DNA of 64,000 nt from Lyticum sinuosum (GTDB lineage: Bacteria > Pseudomonadota > Alphaproteobacteria > Rickettsiales > Midichloriaceae). Below, piece by piece: positions 9,760 to 20,404 of the stretch. The stretch is taken from contig NZ_JARGYU010000002.1 in assembly GCF_034471385.1 (NCBI RefSeq), positions 186,001 to 250,000 on the forward strand. Direction: 5' to 3'. A program made the translations under genes and the position numbers. The stretch's first letter is position 1, and every line of letters begins with the position of its first letter. The notes beneath the pieces are model-generated. The model ran no database searches. It was not told the DNA's origin and saw only the letters and a program-made list of their open reading frames with translations.

Positions 9760-9884
9760 ATTTTAAGATTTAATTAATTATTAGATCATTTACAGATTAT
9801 TTTCAATCTTTATAAAGGAAATAATGAATAATTATAAAAAATCTAATATATAAAGATATAATTTTAAGATTTAATTAATTATTA
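9760..9884. repeat. 24-bp direct repeat in the flgI/LOG-gene intergenic region
   Basis: The 24-base word starting ATTTTAAGATTTAATTAATT occurs exactly at 9760-9783 and again at 9861-9884, 101 bases apart. It lies between two convergent genes. The composition is low, but an exact match this long is more than expected by chance. It may be a small local duplication. Confidence 0.7.
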
Positions 9885-9896
9885 ATATTAATTGTA

Positions 9897-10490
9897 TTAT
9901 TGAAATGAAATATTTAATTTAGATAAACATTCATCTATATTAGAAACAATATATACTTCTGTTAATCTTCTATGTGTAAATCTTTCCCTTTCAATATGTA
10001 ACAATAAACGTATCAATGTATTCCAAAATCCTTGATAATTCACAACAATAATAGGTTTTTTAATCAAATCTATAGATTGTAAATTCATAACTTCAAACAT
10101 CTCGTCTAATGTTCCATAACCTCCTGGTAGTATAACAAAAGCATTAGATTTCTCAATCATAACCATTTTTCTAGTAAATAAGTCTGGAACATTTATCATT
10201 TCTGTTATATTTGGATTAGCTAATTCAAATCTTCCAAAAATCTTATCAGGAAAAACACCTATACTTTTTCCATTAGCATCTATAGTACCTTGTGCTAAGC
10301 TATTCATAATTCCACTATTTGATCCACCATAAAGCATTGATAAATGATTTTTAGCCAATCCAACTCCTAAATCATATCCAAGTTTGAGATACTTTTCATC
10401 TACATTATTATTAGATCCACAAAAAACACATACTATTTTTGAATATTTTTTATGTTTTTGTGTTAAATCTTGATTTAATTCTTTTGTCAT
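9897..10490 (-). CDS. LOG family protein (TIGR00730-type Rossmann fold)
   Basis: The 197-residue protein has the two LOG signatures: GGSNSGIMNSLAQG (about residues 57-70) and PGGYGTLDEMFEV (about 123-135). These form the nucleotide-monophosphate binding and catalytic site. The N-terminus KIVCVFCGSNNNVD is also typical. Characterised members are cytokinin riboside 5'-monophosphate phosphoribohydrolases. In bacteria the role is usually nucleotide salvage or is unknown, and the old name 'lysine decarboxylase' is not supported. It lies about 250 bases downstream of lon on the same strand. The substrate cannot be told from sequence. Confidence 0.9.
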   Translation of the reverse strand: MTKELNQDLTQKHKKYSKIVCVFCGSNNNVDEKYLKLGYDLGVGLAKNHLSMLYGGSNSGIMNSLAQGTIDANGKSIGVFPDKIFGRFELANPNITEMINVPDLFTRKMVMIEKSNAFVILPGGYGTLDEMFEVMNLQSIDLIKKPIIVVNYQGFWNTLIRLLLHIERERFTHRRLTEVYIVSNIDECLSKLNISFQ

Positions 10491-10741
10491 TTATGCATTG
10501 CAATAATAATAATACCATCAATTTTATTAGCAATATTTTATATGATATTGCAAGACTTTTGTTTATATTCTTTTATAATATTATATTATTTTGTGATAAT
10601 TCATTTATTCTAAAAAATATATTATCATTAATATACTTAATAAAAAAAATATATATAATTATATTAATATATAATTTATATTTTCATTATAAATTGATTA
10701 TTTATTATTTTATCAAATATATTAGATTTTTATATTATATT

Positions 10742-13348
10742 TTAACTAAAACAAGAAGGATTGATTATATTTTTTCTTTTATTTCTTTTTTCATTCTTAA
10801 TATCACATTTATTAATTAAGCCATTAATATCAACAATTGGATCATTTTTTATAGCAAATGTATTCCTATGATTAGATATAGGTGATAGAAGCGCCTTACT
10901 CCATATTTCATGAATATATGATACAGAAATAAATTCTATAGCATCTTTTGCAGATTGTGGAACATCTTCTAGATCTTTAACATTTTCTTGAGGTATAAAC
11001 ACACAGGATACTCCACCCATAGCTGCAGCTATTACTTTTTCTTTTAATCCTCCTATTGGTAAAACTTTACCATGTAAACTTATTTCTCCAGTCATTGCAA
11101 TATCACGTCTAACTGGTATATTAGTTATACTCGATATTATTGCAGTTGCAATAGCACATCCAGCAGATGGACCATCTTTTGGTACAGCTCCTTCAGGAAC
11201 ATGAACATGGCAATCATGTTTCTCAAAATATTGAGATGGAATATTTAAATCAGAACAACAATATTTAATATGAGTCCAAGCTGCCATTATAGATTCTCTC
11301 ATAACTTCTCCTAGTTTTCCTGTTGTTTTTACTTCTCCTTTCCCAGGAACAATAAGAACTTCTATAGGCAACAAATCTCCACCAACTTCTGTATAAGCTA
11401 ATCCATTACATAAGCCTATTCCATCTTTTTTATCGATTAAGCCTATATTATATTTACGATTACCAAGAAATTCTTTAAGATTATCTGAAGATATAGATAG
11501 TAGTATTGGATTATTTTCAATTAAAATTGAAGAGGTATTCTCTTGATTAGATATATTATTATTTGATCCTTCTACAAAAGCATTTATTTGACAACTTTCT
11601 TTAGAAATTAAATTCCTAACACTTTTACGCATTATTTTAGATATTTCTCTTTCAAGATTTCTAACACCAGATTCCCTTGTATAATATCGAATTATATCTT
11701 CTATAGCATTATCTACTATAATTAGTTCATTTTCAGATATACCATTTAGTTTGTATTGCTTTTTCATTAAATGATTTTTAGCAATAGCAATTTTCTCCTC
11801 TTCAACATATCCAGATATTTTTATTATTTCCATCCTATCAAGTAATGGCCTAGATATATTTAAGCTATTAGCTGTACAAATAAATAAAACACTTGAAAGA
11901 TCAATCTCAACTTCTAAATAATTATCGCTAAAGTATTTGTTTTGTTCTGGATCTAAAATATCTAATAATGCTGCTGAAGGATCTCCACGATATTCAGACA
12001 ATCCACCTATCTTATCTATTTCATCTAATAATATTATAGGATTATTTACCCCAAGATCTTTCAAAATACGTACTATTCTACCAGGCATGGCTCCAACATA
12101 TGTTTTACGATGTCCTCTTATTTCAGCCTCGTCTCTTATTCCACCAAGTGATATCTTTCCAAATTCTCTACCTGTTGCTTTAGCAATTGACCTAGCTAGA
12201 GATGTTTTACCAACGCCAGGAGGACCAACAAAACAAATTACAGTACCTAAAGATTTTTGAGTACGCATCATAACAGCAAGATACTCTAAAACTCTATCTT
12301 TAACTTTACTCAAACCATAATGATCAGTATTCATAATGTTTTCAGCATAATCCATCGAATTAACTAAGTTTGACTTTTTATTCCAAGGAATATCTTTTAA
12401 CCAATCAATATAAACTCTACTAATATTTGCTTCTGCAGACATTGGACTCATTGACTTCAGTCTTTGTAATTCGATATCAAATTTTTTACGTACTGAGCTG
12501 GGCATACCACTTTTTTCTGCTATATCTTTAAGCTGTTTATATTCTTCATGTACATTATTTTCTCCTAGCTCTGCATAAATAGCTTTTAATTGTTCACCAA
12601 GTAAATAATGTTTTTGATTAGTTTCTACTTGTTTTTGAACTCTTTGTTGAATCCTTCTTCCAGCTTCATTGAAATTTATTTCTGACTTAATAAAAACTAA
12701 TAAACTTTCCATCTGCTTGTAAACATTTGGGAGCTCAAGAATTTCTTGTTTTTTTGCTCCAGATAAAGGCATATGTGCACTTATTGCATTACATAAAGTA
12801 TCATTTTCTTTAAGTTGTAAAATTCCATTTAAGATATCAATACTAATTCTTCTATTATTCCTAACATATATTTCAAATTCTTCTACTAGGCTCCTTCTCA
12901 TCACTTTGATTTCATCTTCAGAAAAGTTACCATTAGTTGTTTCTACAATTTTTACTTTAGCAAATAAACAATCCTCTTCTGTTTTAAAACTATGGATTGA
13001 GCATTTACTTTGACCTTCTACTAATACTTTAATGTTTCTCGTTCCTGATTCATTTAATTTTAGTGTATGCAATACTTTTGCTATAACTCCCACTTTATGG
13101 AGATCTTTAGCATCAGGTTTATCTATTGTAGAATCTTTCTGAGCAACTAACAATATTTTATTATCAGTATTATTTGTTTTACTAAGAGCAGATATAGAAG
13201 ATTCTCTTCCTATATATATAGTTACAATCATTCTAGGAAACATCACCATGTCTCTCAGAGGAACAACAGGATAAGTTTCATATTTCCCTTTAGTTGTTTT
13301 ACTAATGGTTAATTTTGTTTTATTGATCTTATTATTAGTATTTTCCAT
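10742..13348 (-). CDS. lon: ATP-dependent protease La (Lon)
   Basis: Lon degrades misfolded and regulatory proteins in the cytoplasm. The 868 residues hold the N-terminal LON substrate domain (YPVVPLRDMVMFPRM), a helical region, an AAA+ module with Walker A GPPGVGKTSLA (about residue 375) and Walker B IILLDEIDKIG, and a C-terminal Ser-Lys protease domain. The catalytic Ser is in KDGPSAGCAIAT (about 725) and the Lys in GGLKEKVIAAAMGG. An Asn/Ser-rich insertion (about 595-615) interrupts the region between the AAA+ and protease domains. About 30 extra polar residues follow the usual C-terminus. clpX or hupB, frequent lon neighbours, are absent here. Confidence 0.97.
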   Translation of the reverse strand: MENTNNKINKTKLTISKTTKGKYETYPVVPLRDMVMFPRMIVTIYIGRESSISALSKTNNTDNKILLVAQKDSTIDKPDAKDLHKVGVIAKVLHTLKLNESGTRNIKVLVEGQSKCSIHSFKTEEDCLFAKVKIVETTNGNFSEDEIKVMRRSLVEEFEIYVRNNRRISIDILNGILQLKENDTLCNAISAHMPLSGAKKQEILELPNVYKQMESLLVFIKSEINFNEAGRRIQQRVQKQVETNQKHYLLGEQLKAIYAELGENNVHEEYKQLKDIAEKSGMPSSVRKKFDIELQRLKSMSPMSAEANISRVYIDWLKDIPWNKKSNLVNSMDYAENIMNTDHYGLSKVKDRVLEYLAVMMRTQKSLGTVICFVGPPGVGKTSLARSIAKATGREFGKISLGGIRDEAEIRGHRKTYVGAMPGRIVRILKDLGVNNPIILLDEIDKIGGLSEYRGDPSAALLDILDPEQNKYFSDNYLEVEIDLSSVLFICTANSLNISRPLLDRMEIIKISGYVEEEKIAIAKNHLMKKQYKLNGISENELIIVDNAIEDIIRYYTRESGVRNLEREISKIMRKSVRNLISKESCQINAFVEGSNNNISNQENTSSILIENNPILLSISSDNLKEFLGNRKYNIGLIDKKDGIGLCNGLAYTEVGGDLLPIEVLIVPGKGEVKTTGKLGEVMRESIMAAWTHIKYCCSDLNIPSQYFEKHDCHVHVPEGAVPKDGPSAGCAIATAIISSITNIPVRRDIAMTGEISLHGKVLPIGGLKEKVIAAAMGGVSCVFIPQENVKDLEDVPQSAKDAIEFISVSYIHEIWSKALLSPISNHRNTFAIKNDPIVDINGLINKCDIKNEKRNKRKNIINPSCFS

Positions 13349-13618
13349 CTTAAAAAACTGAAATTAAATAAATCCTTTTAATTAATAAAAAAGCTAAATC
13401 TAAATTAGTAAGGTTTACTATTGCAAATAATATTTATAATTAAAATATTTAAGATAATAATATATATATTTTTGATCATAAAGTTAAAAATTATACTATA
13501 TTGGTACATATTTATTTATATTATCTACATTTATAAAAGTTATTTTTATTAATGCAAATATTTCACTTACTAAAAAAACAGCTTATATAAAAATTAAAAG
13601 TCACATTAAACTGATTCT

Positions 13619-14077
13619 ATGAAAACATTACTCAAAAATTACATTGTTCAAAAATTTCTATTATTATTTTTATTTTCATGCATAAACAACATAATATCAC
13701 AAAAACAATTATCAAGTTTATTTAATATTGTTTATGATAATTTTATATTTTCTATATTAAATACATATAATAATTTAGAAATGTTGTTATTAATTTCTTT
13801 ATTCGATAGAATTATTAATCTTAATACAGTATCACAAAATATTTTATCGTACATTTTTGTATATATTATTATAAAATTTAATCATTATAATGAAAAAAAA
13901 CTAATACAAATAAATAATAATATTATATTTTTAATTTTTATTTTTAGTAAAAGTTTTTTAGCAATCAGTTCTTGCAACTGTAAATTAATATATATAAATT
14001 CTAACATGTTTATCGAAGATATAGCAAAGATTATTTGCTATACTATATATAATAATAAAAAAAGTAACAAAAAATAA
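13619..14077 (+). CDS. mreD: Probable rod-shape protein MreD
   Basis: A 152-residue, very hydrophobic protein with about four to five membrane helices. It starts 72 bases after its stop before mrdA (PBP2), the position MreD holds in the mreBCD-mrdAB cluster. The segment LISLFDRIINLNTVSQNILSYIFVYIII fits the MreD pattern of a membrane helix with an Asp, a polar turn, then another helix. MreD is an inner-membrane part of the elongasome. No mreB or mreC is upstream; the next gene there is lon, divergent. Sequence conservation of MreD is weak, so the call rests mainly on size, topology and neighbour. Confidence 0.5.
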   Translation: MKTLLKNYIVQKFLLLFLFSCINNIISQKQLSSLFNIVYDNFIFSILNTYNNLEMLLLISLFDRIINLNTVSQNILSYIFVYIIIKFNHYNEKKLIQINNNIIFLIFIFSKSFLAISSCNCKLIYINSNMFIEDIAKIICYTIYNNKKSNKK

Positions 14078-14148
14078 AAGAATAATTTGATAATTTTAAT
14101 GAGATAATTGTATATTTATTTAAAATTACTTAAAGATGAATTTATATA

Positions 14149-15945
14149 ATGATTGATAGAAAAAACAAAGATATAACGTTTTCTAGAAGAAGTTTTATTG
14201 GTTTAGTAATAAAATTTTTAGGATTAAATATAATAGCTTATAGATTTTTTTTTCTGCAAATTTTAAATCCTGAAAAATATAGTATTTTATCAAGAAAAAA
14301 TTCACTCCGTAATATTCATTTAGATAGTCCACGTGGAGAGATAATAAGTAGAGATTATCAAAAATTAGCGACAAACATAGTTAAATATTCAATAAGATTA
14401 CACAAAGTTGAATATAATACAGCTATTAAAATTATAGATAATCTTGAGGTATTATTTAATATTAAAATAAAATCAATTGTAAAATCAAAAAAAGTTACAG
14501 CTAGTATTGATAATCTTTTATGGGAGCAAATTGTTATAGCACAGGAAGAATATAATATCTTAGATCATTGTATTATAAATGCATTTCAGCAGAGAATATA
14601 TCCATTTGCGAATTTGTTATCTCATGTTATTGGATATGTAATTATGGAAAGAAAAATATCTAATGGACAATTATATTATGAAAATAATACTTTAAAAGGA
14701 CAAAATGGTATTGAAAAATTTTATGATAATGAATTATCAGGAATAACAGGAAATCAAAATTTAGAAGTTGATTCTTTAGGCAATATTATAAAAAAAGAAA
14801 TCACATTAAAAGCAAAATCAGGATCTAAAATACAAATATCAATCAATACAAAAATCCAAGAAATTGTTGCACTTAATCTTAAGGAAAAAACAGGAAGTAT
14901 TGTAATAATGAATCCAGAAAATGGTTATATAAATGCAATGTACTCAACAAATTCTTATGATCCTAAAATTTTTGATAACATGTCTTATAAACAGTGGCAA
15001 AATATTATAAATTCTTCAAATTCACCACTTTTAAATAAATGTATAAGTGCTAACTATCCTCCCGGATCTGTTTTTAAAATCGCTGTTGCAATTGCTGCAT
15101 TAGAAAATGGGATTGATCCACATAGAAAAGTATATTGTAATGGAGGAATTATGGTAGGTTCACGTTTTTATCATTGTTGGAGAAAATTTGGACATGGTTT
15201 TGTTGATATCTCACAAGCAATTGCACACTCATGTAACGTGTATTTTTATACTATAGGAGGAAAAATTGGACAATCTAAGATAAAAAAAATAGCTTATATA
15301 TTAGGTCTTGGTCAGAAAACAGGAATAGATATTCCATTTGAATCAAATGGAATTATCCCAGATGAAACATGGAAATACCAGAGATTTGGAAAAAAATGGT
15401 CTATGGGAGATACTACAAATTCATCAATAGGACAAGGATATACTCTTGTTACGATGATTCAATTAGCAACTATGATTGCGCGTGTAAGTAGTGGAAAAAT
15501 GGTTAAACCACGTTTAAAGATTACAAATAATAACGAAAAAACTATAGATCTACCATTTCGTAACGAAAATTTAGAAATTATAAGAAAGGCAATGGTAAAA
15601 GTTGTAGATCAACATAAAATAAATGTACCAAAAGCAAAGAAAAATGTATTTACATTTGCTGGTAAAACAGGAACTGCTCAAATAATCTCTAAACTGAAAG
15701 CAGAATCAGGAAAAGAAGAACATTCTATTTTTATAGGATATATGTCTTATGATTATAATAATACTTCTGAAGGAATTTCATATTTAAGTTATTTAAATAA
15801 TAATAATTCAAATATAAATACTATAGACGAAGACATACAGAATAGTTATGCAATCGCATTAATTATAGAAAATGGAAGCTGGGGTAGAAATTCTATACCA
15901 ATTGTAAAGAAAATCTTTGATCAAATATTAAACTTAAAAATATGA
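14149..15945 (+). CDS. mrdA: Penicillin-binding protein 2 (elongasome transpeptidase)
   Basis: A class B PBP that cross-links peptidoglycan during side-wall growth, anchored in the inner membrane with a periplasmic catalytic domain. The 598 residues begin with a cytoplasmic SRRSF segment and one membrane helix (about 14-38). The pedestal domain follows, with the LDSPRGEIISRD motif. The transpeptidase motifs are complete: SxxK in YPPGSVFKIA (about 307), SxN in HSCNVYFYTIG (about 360) and KTGT in FAGKTGTAQI (about 505). The GQGYTLVT segment is typical of PBP2. A polar, Asn-rich insertion lies close to the C-terminus. It pairs with the MreD-like gene upstream; rodA is not adjacent. Confidence 0.95.
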   Translation: MIDRKNKDITFSRRSFIGLVIKFLGLNIIAYRFFFLQILNPEKYSILSRKNSLRNIHLDSPRGEIISRDYQKLATNIVKYSIRLHKVEYNTAIKIIDNLEVLFNIKIKSIVKSKKVTASIDNLLWEQIVIAQEEYNILDHCIINAFQQRIYPFANLLSHVIGYVIMERKISNGQLYYENNTLKGQNGIEKFYDNELSGITGNQNLEVDSLGNIIKKEITLKAKSGSKIQISINTKIQEIVALNLKEKTGSIVIMNPENGYINAMYSTNSYDPKIFDNMSYKQWQNIINSSNSPLLNKCISANYPPGSVFKIAVAIAALENGIDPHRKVYCNGGIMVGSRFYHCWRKFGHGFVDISQAIAHSCNVYFYTIGGKIGQSKIKKIAYILGLGQKTGIDIPFESNGIIPDETWKYQRFGKKWSMGDTTNSSIGQGYTLVTMIQLATMIARVSSGKMVKPRLKITNNNEKTIDLPFRNENLEIIRKAMVKVVDQHKINVPKAKKNVFTFAGKTGTAQIISKLKAESGKEEHSIFIGYMSYDYNNTSEGISYLSYLNNNNSNINTIDEDIQNSYAIALIIENGSWGRNSIPIVKKIFDQILNLKI

Positions 15946-16185
15946 GATTAAAAAATTTTAAGTGTAAAAATTTTCACTTCAACAAATTTAACTTAAAAAA
16001 ATGTAACTATTAAATTTTTAGATGTAAAAATTTCTATATTATTTTTATCCAAGAATATACATATAAAAATTATAAATCTTACAGCGATTAAAATAATCAA
16101 TACTAATAAATATATGAACTTTACAAAATTATAGCAAGATGCTATATTCAAAAGCTGATTGTCTTCTAGTATTTAAATTGGTTAT

Positions 16186-16746
16186 TTGATCAAAAAATTG
16201 TCTGCAATAAAGAAAATAATACCTAATATTTTAACTATTATAAGGATTATTCTGATACCTATTTTAGTTATATCTTTTTATTTTGATACTAAAACAGCCC
16301 GCTATTTATCTGTTAGTATATTTACTTTTGCAAGTATAACTGATTATATAGATGGTGCATTAGCACGTAAATGGAAAGCACATAGTAATCTGGGACGTAT
16401 GTTAGATCCTATAGCGGATAAAATGATAGTATCATCAACATTGTTAATGATGGTTAGTAAAGGTATTGCACCAGTTCTACCAACTGTAGTTATTTTATGT
16501 AGAGAGATATTTGTTTCTGGAATTAGAGAGTATTTGGCTGAAATTAAAGTTATTATTAATGTTAGTGTTATTGGTAAAGTAAAAACAATTTTACAGATGA
16601 CATCAATTATAATACTATTATGTGGTAGTAGTGTTGATGGGTTGACATATTTGAAAACAGTTGGATCTTTTGCATTATGGTTTGCAGCTATTCTTACGGT
16701 TGTTTCAGGCTATATATATGTTAGAGAGAACATTCACCATATATAA
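16186..16746 (+). CDS. pgsA: CDP-diacylglycerol--glycerol-3-phosphate 3-phosphatidyltransferase PgsA
   Basis: PgsA makes phosphatidylglycerol-phosphate in the inner membrane. The 186-residue length is typical. The CDP-alcohol phosphotransferase signature D-G-x2-A-R-x8-G-x3-D-x3-D is exact in DGALARKWKAHSNLGRMLDP plus the following IAD. Four to five membrane helices surround it. The N-terminal IPNILTIIRIILIP is the standard start region. The start codon is TTG at 16186: no in-frame ATG occurs before the catalytic motif, and the frame would otherwise lack its first helix. The gene that supplies its CDP-diacylglycerol, cdsA, is elsewhere in the window (30193-30894). Confidence 0.93.
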   Translation: MIKKLSAIKKIIPNILTIIRIILIPILVISFYFDTKTARYLSVSIFTFASITDYIDGALARKWKAHSNLGRMLDPIADKMIVSSTLLMMVSKGIAPVLPTVVILCREIFVSGIREYLAEIKVIINVSVIGKVKTILQMTSIIILLCGSSVDGLTYLKTVGSFALWFAAILTVVSGYIYVRENIHHI

Positions 16747-16994
16747 TAATATTCATCATGATCCAAAATAGTAGTATTACAATATTTGTTTTTAATGTAG
16801 TATTATTATTAAAATCTAAAAAATAAGTTTATCTTTTTAATTTAACTCATAATAGTTTACTTGTTTTTTACTGAGACTTAAGTATAATCCTAACTTTAAT
16901 TTTTAAATTTAACAAATGGTTATTAAAGTTATATAAAGTCCTGTAAAATAGTTGTTATAACTATTAACAAAGTTTGGTCAAAATCAATTAATTA

Positions 16995-19900
16995 ATGAAT
17001 AATAATAAAAATACTAATCAGGTAAAAGATTCAAATAAACGTCGAGTTCTTAGTATCAAGAAAGACGTACCTAATCCTAATATAAATTTACCAAGTTTGG
17101 ATTTAAATTCTGATCATCATAAAACTACTAGAGTTAATCAAGTTATAGTTGTAATGAAATCAGGTGGTAAAAAGACACCAAATAATGCGGAATTTGAAAA
17201 TAAAGAAAAAGAAATAGAACATAATAAATTAACACAATCTGAAATTCATACAAGAAGAAATTTAATTGAATCTATTTCTTTAGATAAGGAAGAAGGTAAT
17301 TCTACTTTTTTCAATGAAAATCTTGAAAATAATGAAAATAATGAATTCCTTATAAATGATTCAATAAATGATGACAATTTAACAGATAATCAAAATTATG
17401 ATAAAGATGAAAGAAATTCTAAAGATTTATTAAATATTGGAAAACAAGAGAAAAATATCATACAATCAGAAGTAGAATATGAACAAAATACAATATATAA
17501 AAATGAGTATTTAAGTAAAAATTCAACAGATTCTATAGATTTGAAAAATGTGAATAATATACAAAATACACAAGATAACCAACAGAATGAATATATATTT
17601 GAGGAAAATATATCGATATTAGATAATAAAGAATTAAATATTAATGTTTCTAAATTTGATGAAAGTACTATACTAGATGATAATAAAGAATTTATAATTA
17701 ATTATAGTAATAAAAACATGTCTAATTCTAAAAATTCTGAAATTATTGATAATAATGATTATATTAATAATATTTATGAATTAAATACTAACTATAGAAT
17801 AAATTCTGATGTATCTTCTGATGTATCTAAAAATGATAATACAACTGATAGTATTAATATAAGCAATATAGATAACGAAGAAAAAAGTAATGCTATATCT
17901 AATGCTAATGATCATGATATTCTAGTTAAAAATATATCTACTAGTATTAGTAGTAATAATACTCAATTAAATAATATTAGTAATAATAGTCAATTAAATA
18001 ACGATTTTATAGATTATCCTATAGAATCTAATAATGAATCTCATTTTATAAATATAAAAGATAATACAAATACGGATAGCAATATTAATACTCTAAGATT
18101 CTCTACAAAAAAACGAGGTGTTACTAATTTAAATTATTTGGCTCGTACTTCATCTTTATCTAATGCTTCAGATACCAATAACGACACTAGTCTTTCTACT
18201 AAAAAAAATACAATTTCTAAAAAGAATTCTATTAATGAAAATAACAAAATTGTTGAAAACACAAATGTATCAACAAAACAAAAATCAACTACAGATAGTA
18301 AAACGAATGATAATACAAAAATAGATGATAACTTATCTAAACCAATATCAACTAAAAGTTCAAATAAAATTGATGAAAATTTATCAATAAGAAATAAAAT
18401 ATCAATATCTTCAAAGAAAACATCTGCTAGAACATATATAAAAAAGTTATCAGCATCTCAAATTTCAACTGTTGATGTTAATGATAGCAGTGATTTTGAA
18501 GATGGATTATATAACAGATTTAAAACAAGAACTAGATATGGTAAATCAAAGAAAAATAAATCTAATTTTAACAGGCAAGATTATACTCCAGAAAAAGTAA
18601 TTCGAGAAGTCGAAATTCCACCAATAATTAGTGTACAGGAATTAGCAAATCGCATGACAGTTAGAGCAACAGAACTAATAAAATCTCTTATAAAACTTGG
18701 TGTAATTGCTTCTATAAATCAGAATATAGATTCAGATACTGCAGAACTTCTAGTTTTAGAATATGGTCATAAACCAAAAAGAACGAATAATGAAAAAGAT
18801 TCAATTATGATGTTAATAGAGGAAATTCCTAATAATCCTGAAACTACAGTAAAAAGAGCTCCTGTAGTTACAATTATGGGGCATGTAGATCATGGAAAAA
18901 CATCTCTTTTGGATGCTTTACGTTCAACTGATATAGTAAGTAAGGAATTTGGTGGAATTACACAACATATTGGAGCATATAATATTAAACTTAAAAGTGG
19001 TGAATCTATAACATTTCTTGATACTCCTGGTCATGAAGCATTTACTGCAATGAGAATGAGAGGTGCAAAAGTAACTGATATAGTCGTTATTGTTATTGCT
19101 GCAAATGATGGTATTAAAGCTCAAACTATAGAAGCAATAAGTCATGCTAAAGCTGCTAATGTACCAATAATAGTTGCTATAAATAAAATCGATCACCCTG
19201 AAGCTAATCTTGATAAAGTTAAAAATTCTCTTTTGAATTATGAATTAATTCCCGATGATATGGGAGGAGATACTATTGTAATAGGAGTATCTGCTCATAC
19301 AAAATATGGTCTTGATAAACTTGAAGAGGCAATCATTCTATTATCAGAATTTCTTGAATTAAAAACTGATATTAATAAAAAAGCTCGTGGCCATGTTATA
19401 GAAGCAAGAATTGATAAACAAAAAGGTATTTGTACTACTTTTTTAGTAGAAAAAGGAACTCTAAAAGTAGGTGATTATATTGTTGCTGGATCTTCATTTG
19501 GAAGAATAAAGAGTATGATTGACGATAAAGGACGTCATATAAAATCAGCTTGTCCATCAATTCCTGTTGAGATATTTGGATTAAGTTCTGTTCCCACAGC
19601 TGGTGATGACTTTGTTGTTACAACTGATGAGAAAACAGCTAAGATTGTTGCTAGTTTTCGTGAAAAGCAAATTCAAGAATTATCTAATGTTACTAAAACT
19701 AGTTCTATAGAAAAACTCATTAAACAAAATAATGGGCTTATAAAAGAACTAATTATTATAATTAAAGCAGATGTTAAAGGTTCTCTTGAAGCAATAGTAC
19801 AAAGTCTACATAAATTAAATAATGAAGAAATATCTCTTAAAATTATATTACAGAATGTTGGAGGAATTACAGAATCTGATGTTTCATTAGCATCTACATC

Positions 19901-20366
19901 TAATTCAATTATTTTTGGCTTTAATGTAAGAGCATCATCATTAGCAAAAGCATATGCTGAAAAAATAGGTGTTGATATAAGATATTATTCTATTATATAT
20001 GATTTAATAAATGATGTAAAAGCCATAATGGGCGGTATGTTAAAACCTATTATTAAAGAAAATATTACAGGATATGCGGAAGTAAGAAGAATATTTAATA
20101 TTAGTAATATAGGTAAAATTGCTGGATGTTATATTACAGAAGGATTAATTACTCGTAGCTCTAATATAAGATTACTACGTAATAATATAATCATTTCTTC
20201 CAGTAAAATAAAATCTTTACGTCAAGGAAAAGATGATGTAAAAGAATCTAAATATGGCTTTGAATGTGGTATAATGATAGAAGATGATAATATTTTAGAA
20301 GGAGATAGGATAGAAGCTTATGATATGATCGAAGAAAAACGTACAATAGATACGAATAAATCATAA
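16995..20366 (+). CDS. infB: Translation initiation factor IF-2 with a very long low-complexity N-terminus
   Basis: IF-2 is the GTPase that places initiator tRNA on the 30S subunit. The conserved part starts at about residue 535 with the IF2_N domain (ISVQELANRMTVRATELIKSL). The G domain follows: G1 GHVDHGKTSLLDAL (about 630), G3 DTPGHEAF and G4 NKID. The C-terminal domains that bind 50S and formyl-Met-tRNA come last. The first ~530 residues are Asn/Ser/Asp/Lys-rich and probably disordered, and include short tandem repeats (SSDVSSDVS, QLNNISNNSQLNN). Total length 1123 compares with about 830-970 in most relatives. nusA, the usual upstream neighbour, lies 14 kb away on the opposite strand, and rbfA does not follow. 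Confidence 0.97.
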   Translation: MNNNKNTNQVKDSNKRRVLSIKKDVPNPNINLPSLDLNSDHHKTTRVNQVIVVMKSGGKKTPNNAEFENKEKEIEHNKLTQSEIHTRRNLIESISLDKEEGNSTFFNENLENNENNEFLINDSINDDNLTDNQNYDKDERNSKDLLNIGKQEKNIIQSEVEYEQNTIYKNEYLSKNSTDSIDLKNVNNIQNTQDNQQNEYIFEENISILDNKELNINVSKFDESTILDDNKEFIINYSNKNMSNSKNSEIIDNNDYINNIYELNTNYRINSDVSSDVSKNDNTTDSINISNIDNEEKSNAISNANDHDILVKNISTSISSNNTQLNNISNNSQLNNDFIDYPIESNNESHFINIKDNTNTDSNINTLRFSTKKRGVTNLNYLARTSSLSNASDTNNDTSLSTKKNTISKKNSINENNKIVENTNVSTKQKSTTDSKTNDNTKIDDNLSKPISTKSSNKIDENLSIRNKISISSKKTSARTYIKKLSASQISTVDVNDSSDFEDGLYNRFKTRTRYGKSKKNKSNFNRQDYTPEKVIREVEIPPIISVQELANRMTVRATELIKSLIKLGVIASINQNIDSDTAELLVLEYGHKPKRTNNEKDSIMMLIEEIPNNPETTVKRAPVVTIMGHVDHGKTSLLDALRSTDIVSKEFGGITQHIGAYNIKLKSGESITFLDTPGHEAFTAMRMRGAKVTDIVVIVIAANDGIKAQTIEAISHAKAANVPIIVAINKIDHPEANLDKVKNSLLNYELIPDDMGGDTIVIGVSAHTKYGLDKLEEAIILLSEFLELKTDINKKARGHVIEARIDKQKGICTTFLVEKGTLKVGDYIVAGSSFGRIKSMIDDKGRHIKSACPSIPVEIFGLSSVPTAGDDFVVTTDEKTAKIVASFREKQIQELSNVTKTSSIEKLIKQNNGLIKELIIIIKADVKGSLEAIVQSLHKLNNEEISLKIILQNVGGITESDVSLASTSNSIIFGFNVRASSLAKAYAEKIGVDIRYYSIIYDLINDVKAIMGGMLKPIIKENITGYAEVRRIFNISNIGKIAGCYITEGLITRSSNIRLLRNNIIISSSKIKSLRQGKDDVKESKYGFECGIMIEDDNILEGDRIEAYDMIEEKRTIDTNKS

Positions 20367-20404
20367 TAATACTAACTATAATATTTAATATTTTTTTATA
20401 TTAT

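Noticed and set aside
10439..10819. Open plus-strand frame of 126 codons
   Set aside because: It overlaps the starts and ends of the LOG gene and lon on the other strand, and its product is low-complexity Ile/Tyr/Phe from A/T-rich spacer DNA.
15960..15979. Hairpin-like AAGTG...CACTT after mrdA as a terminator
   Set aside because: The stem is imperfect and A/T-only inside, with no following T-run.
18924..19196. Minus-strand frame inside infB
   Set aside because: It lies opposite the conserved G domain and its product is a Ser/Tyr/Cys-rich translation of the reverse strand.
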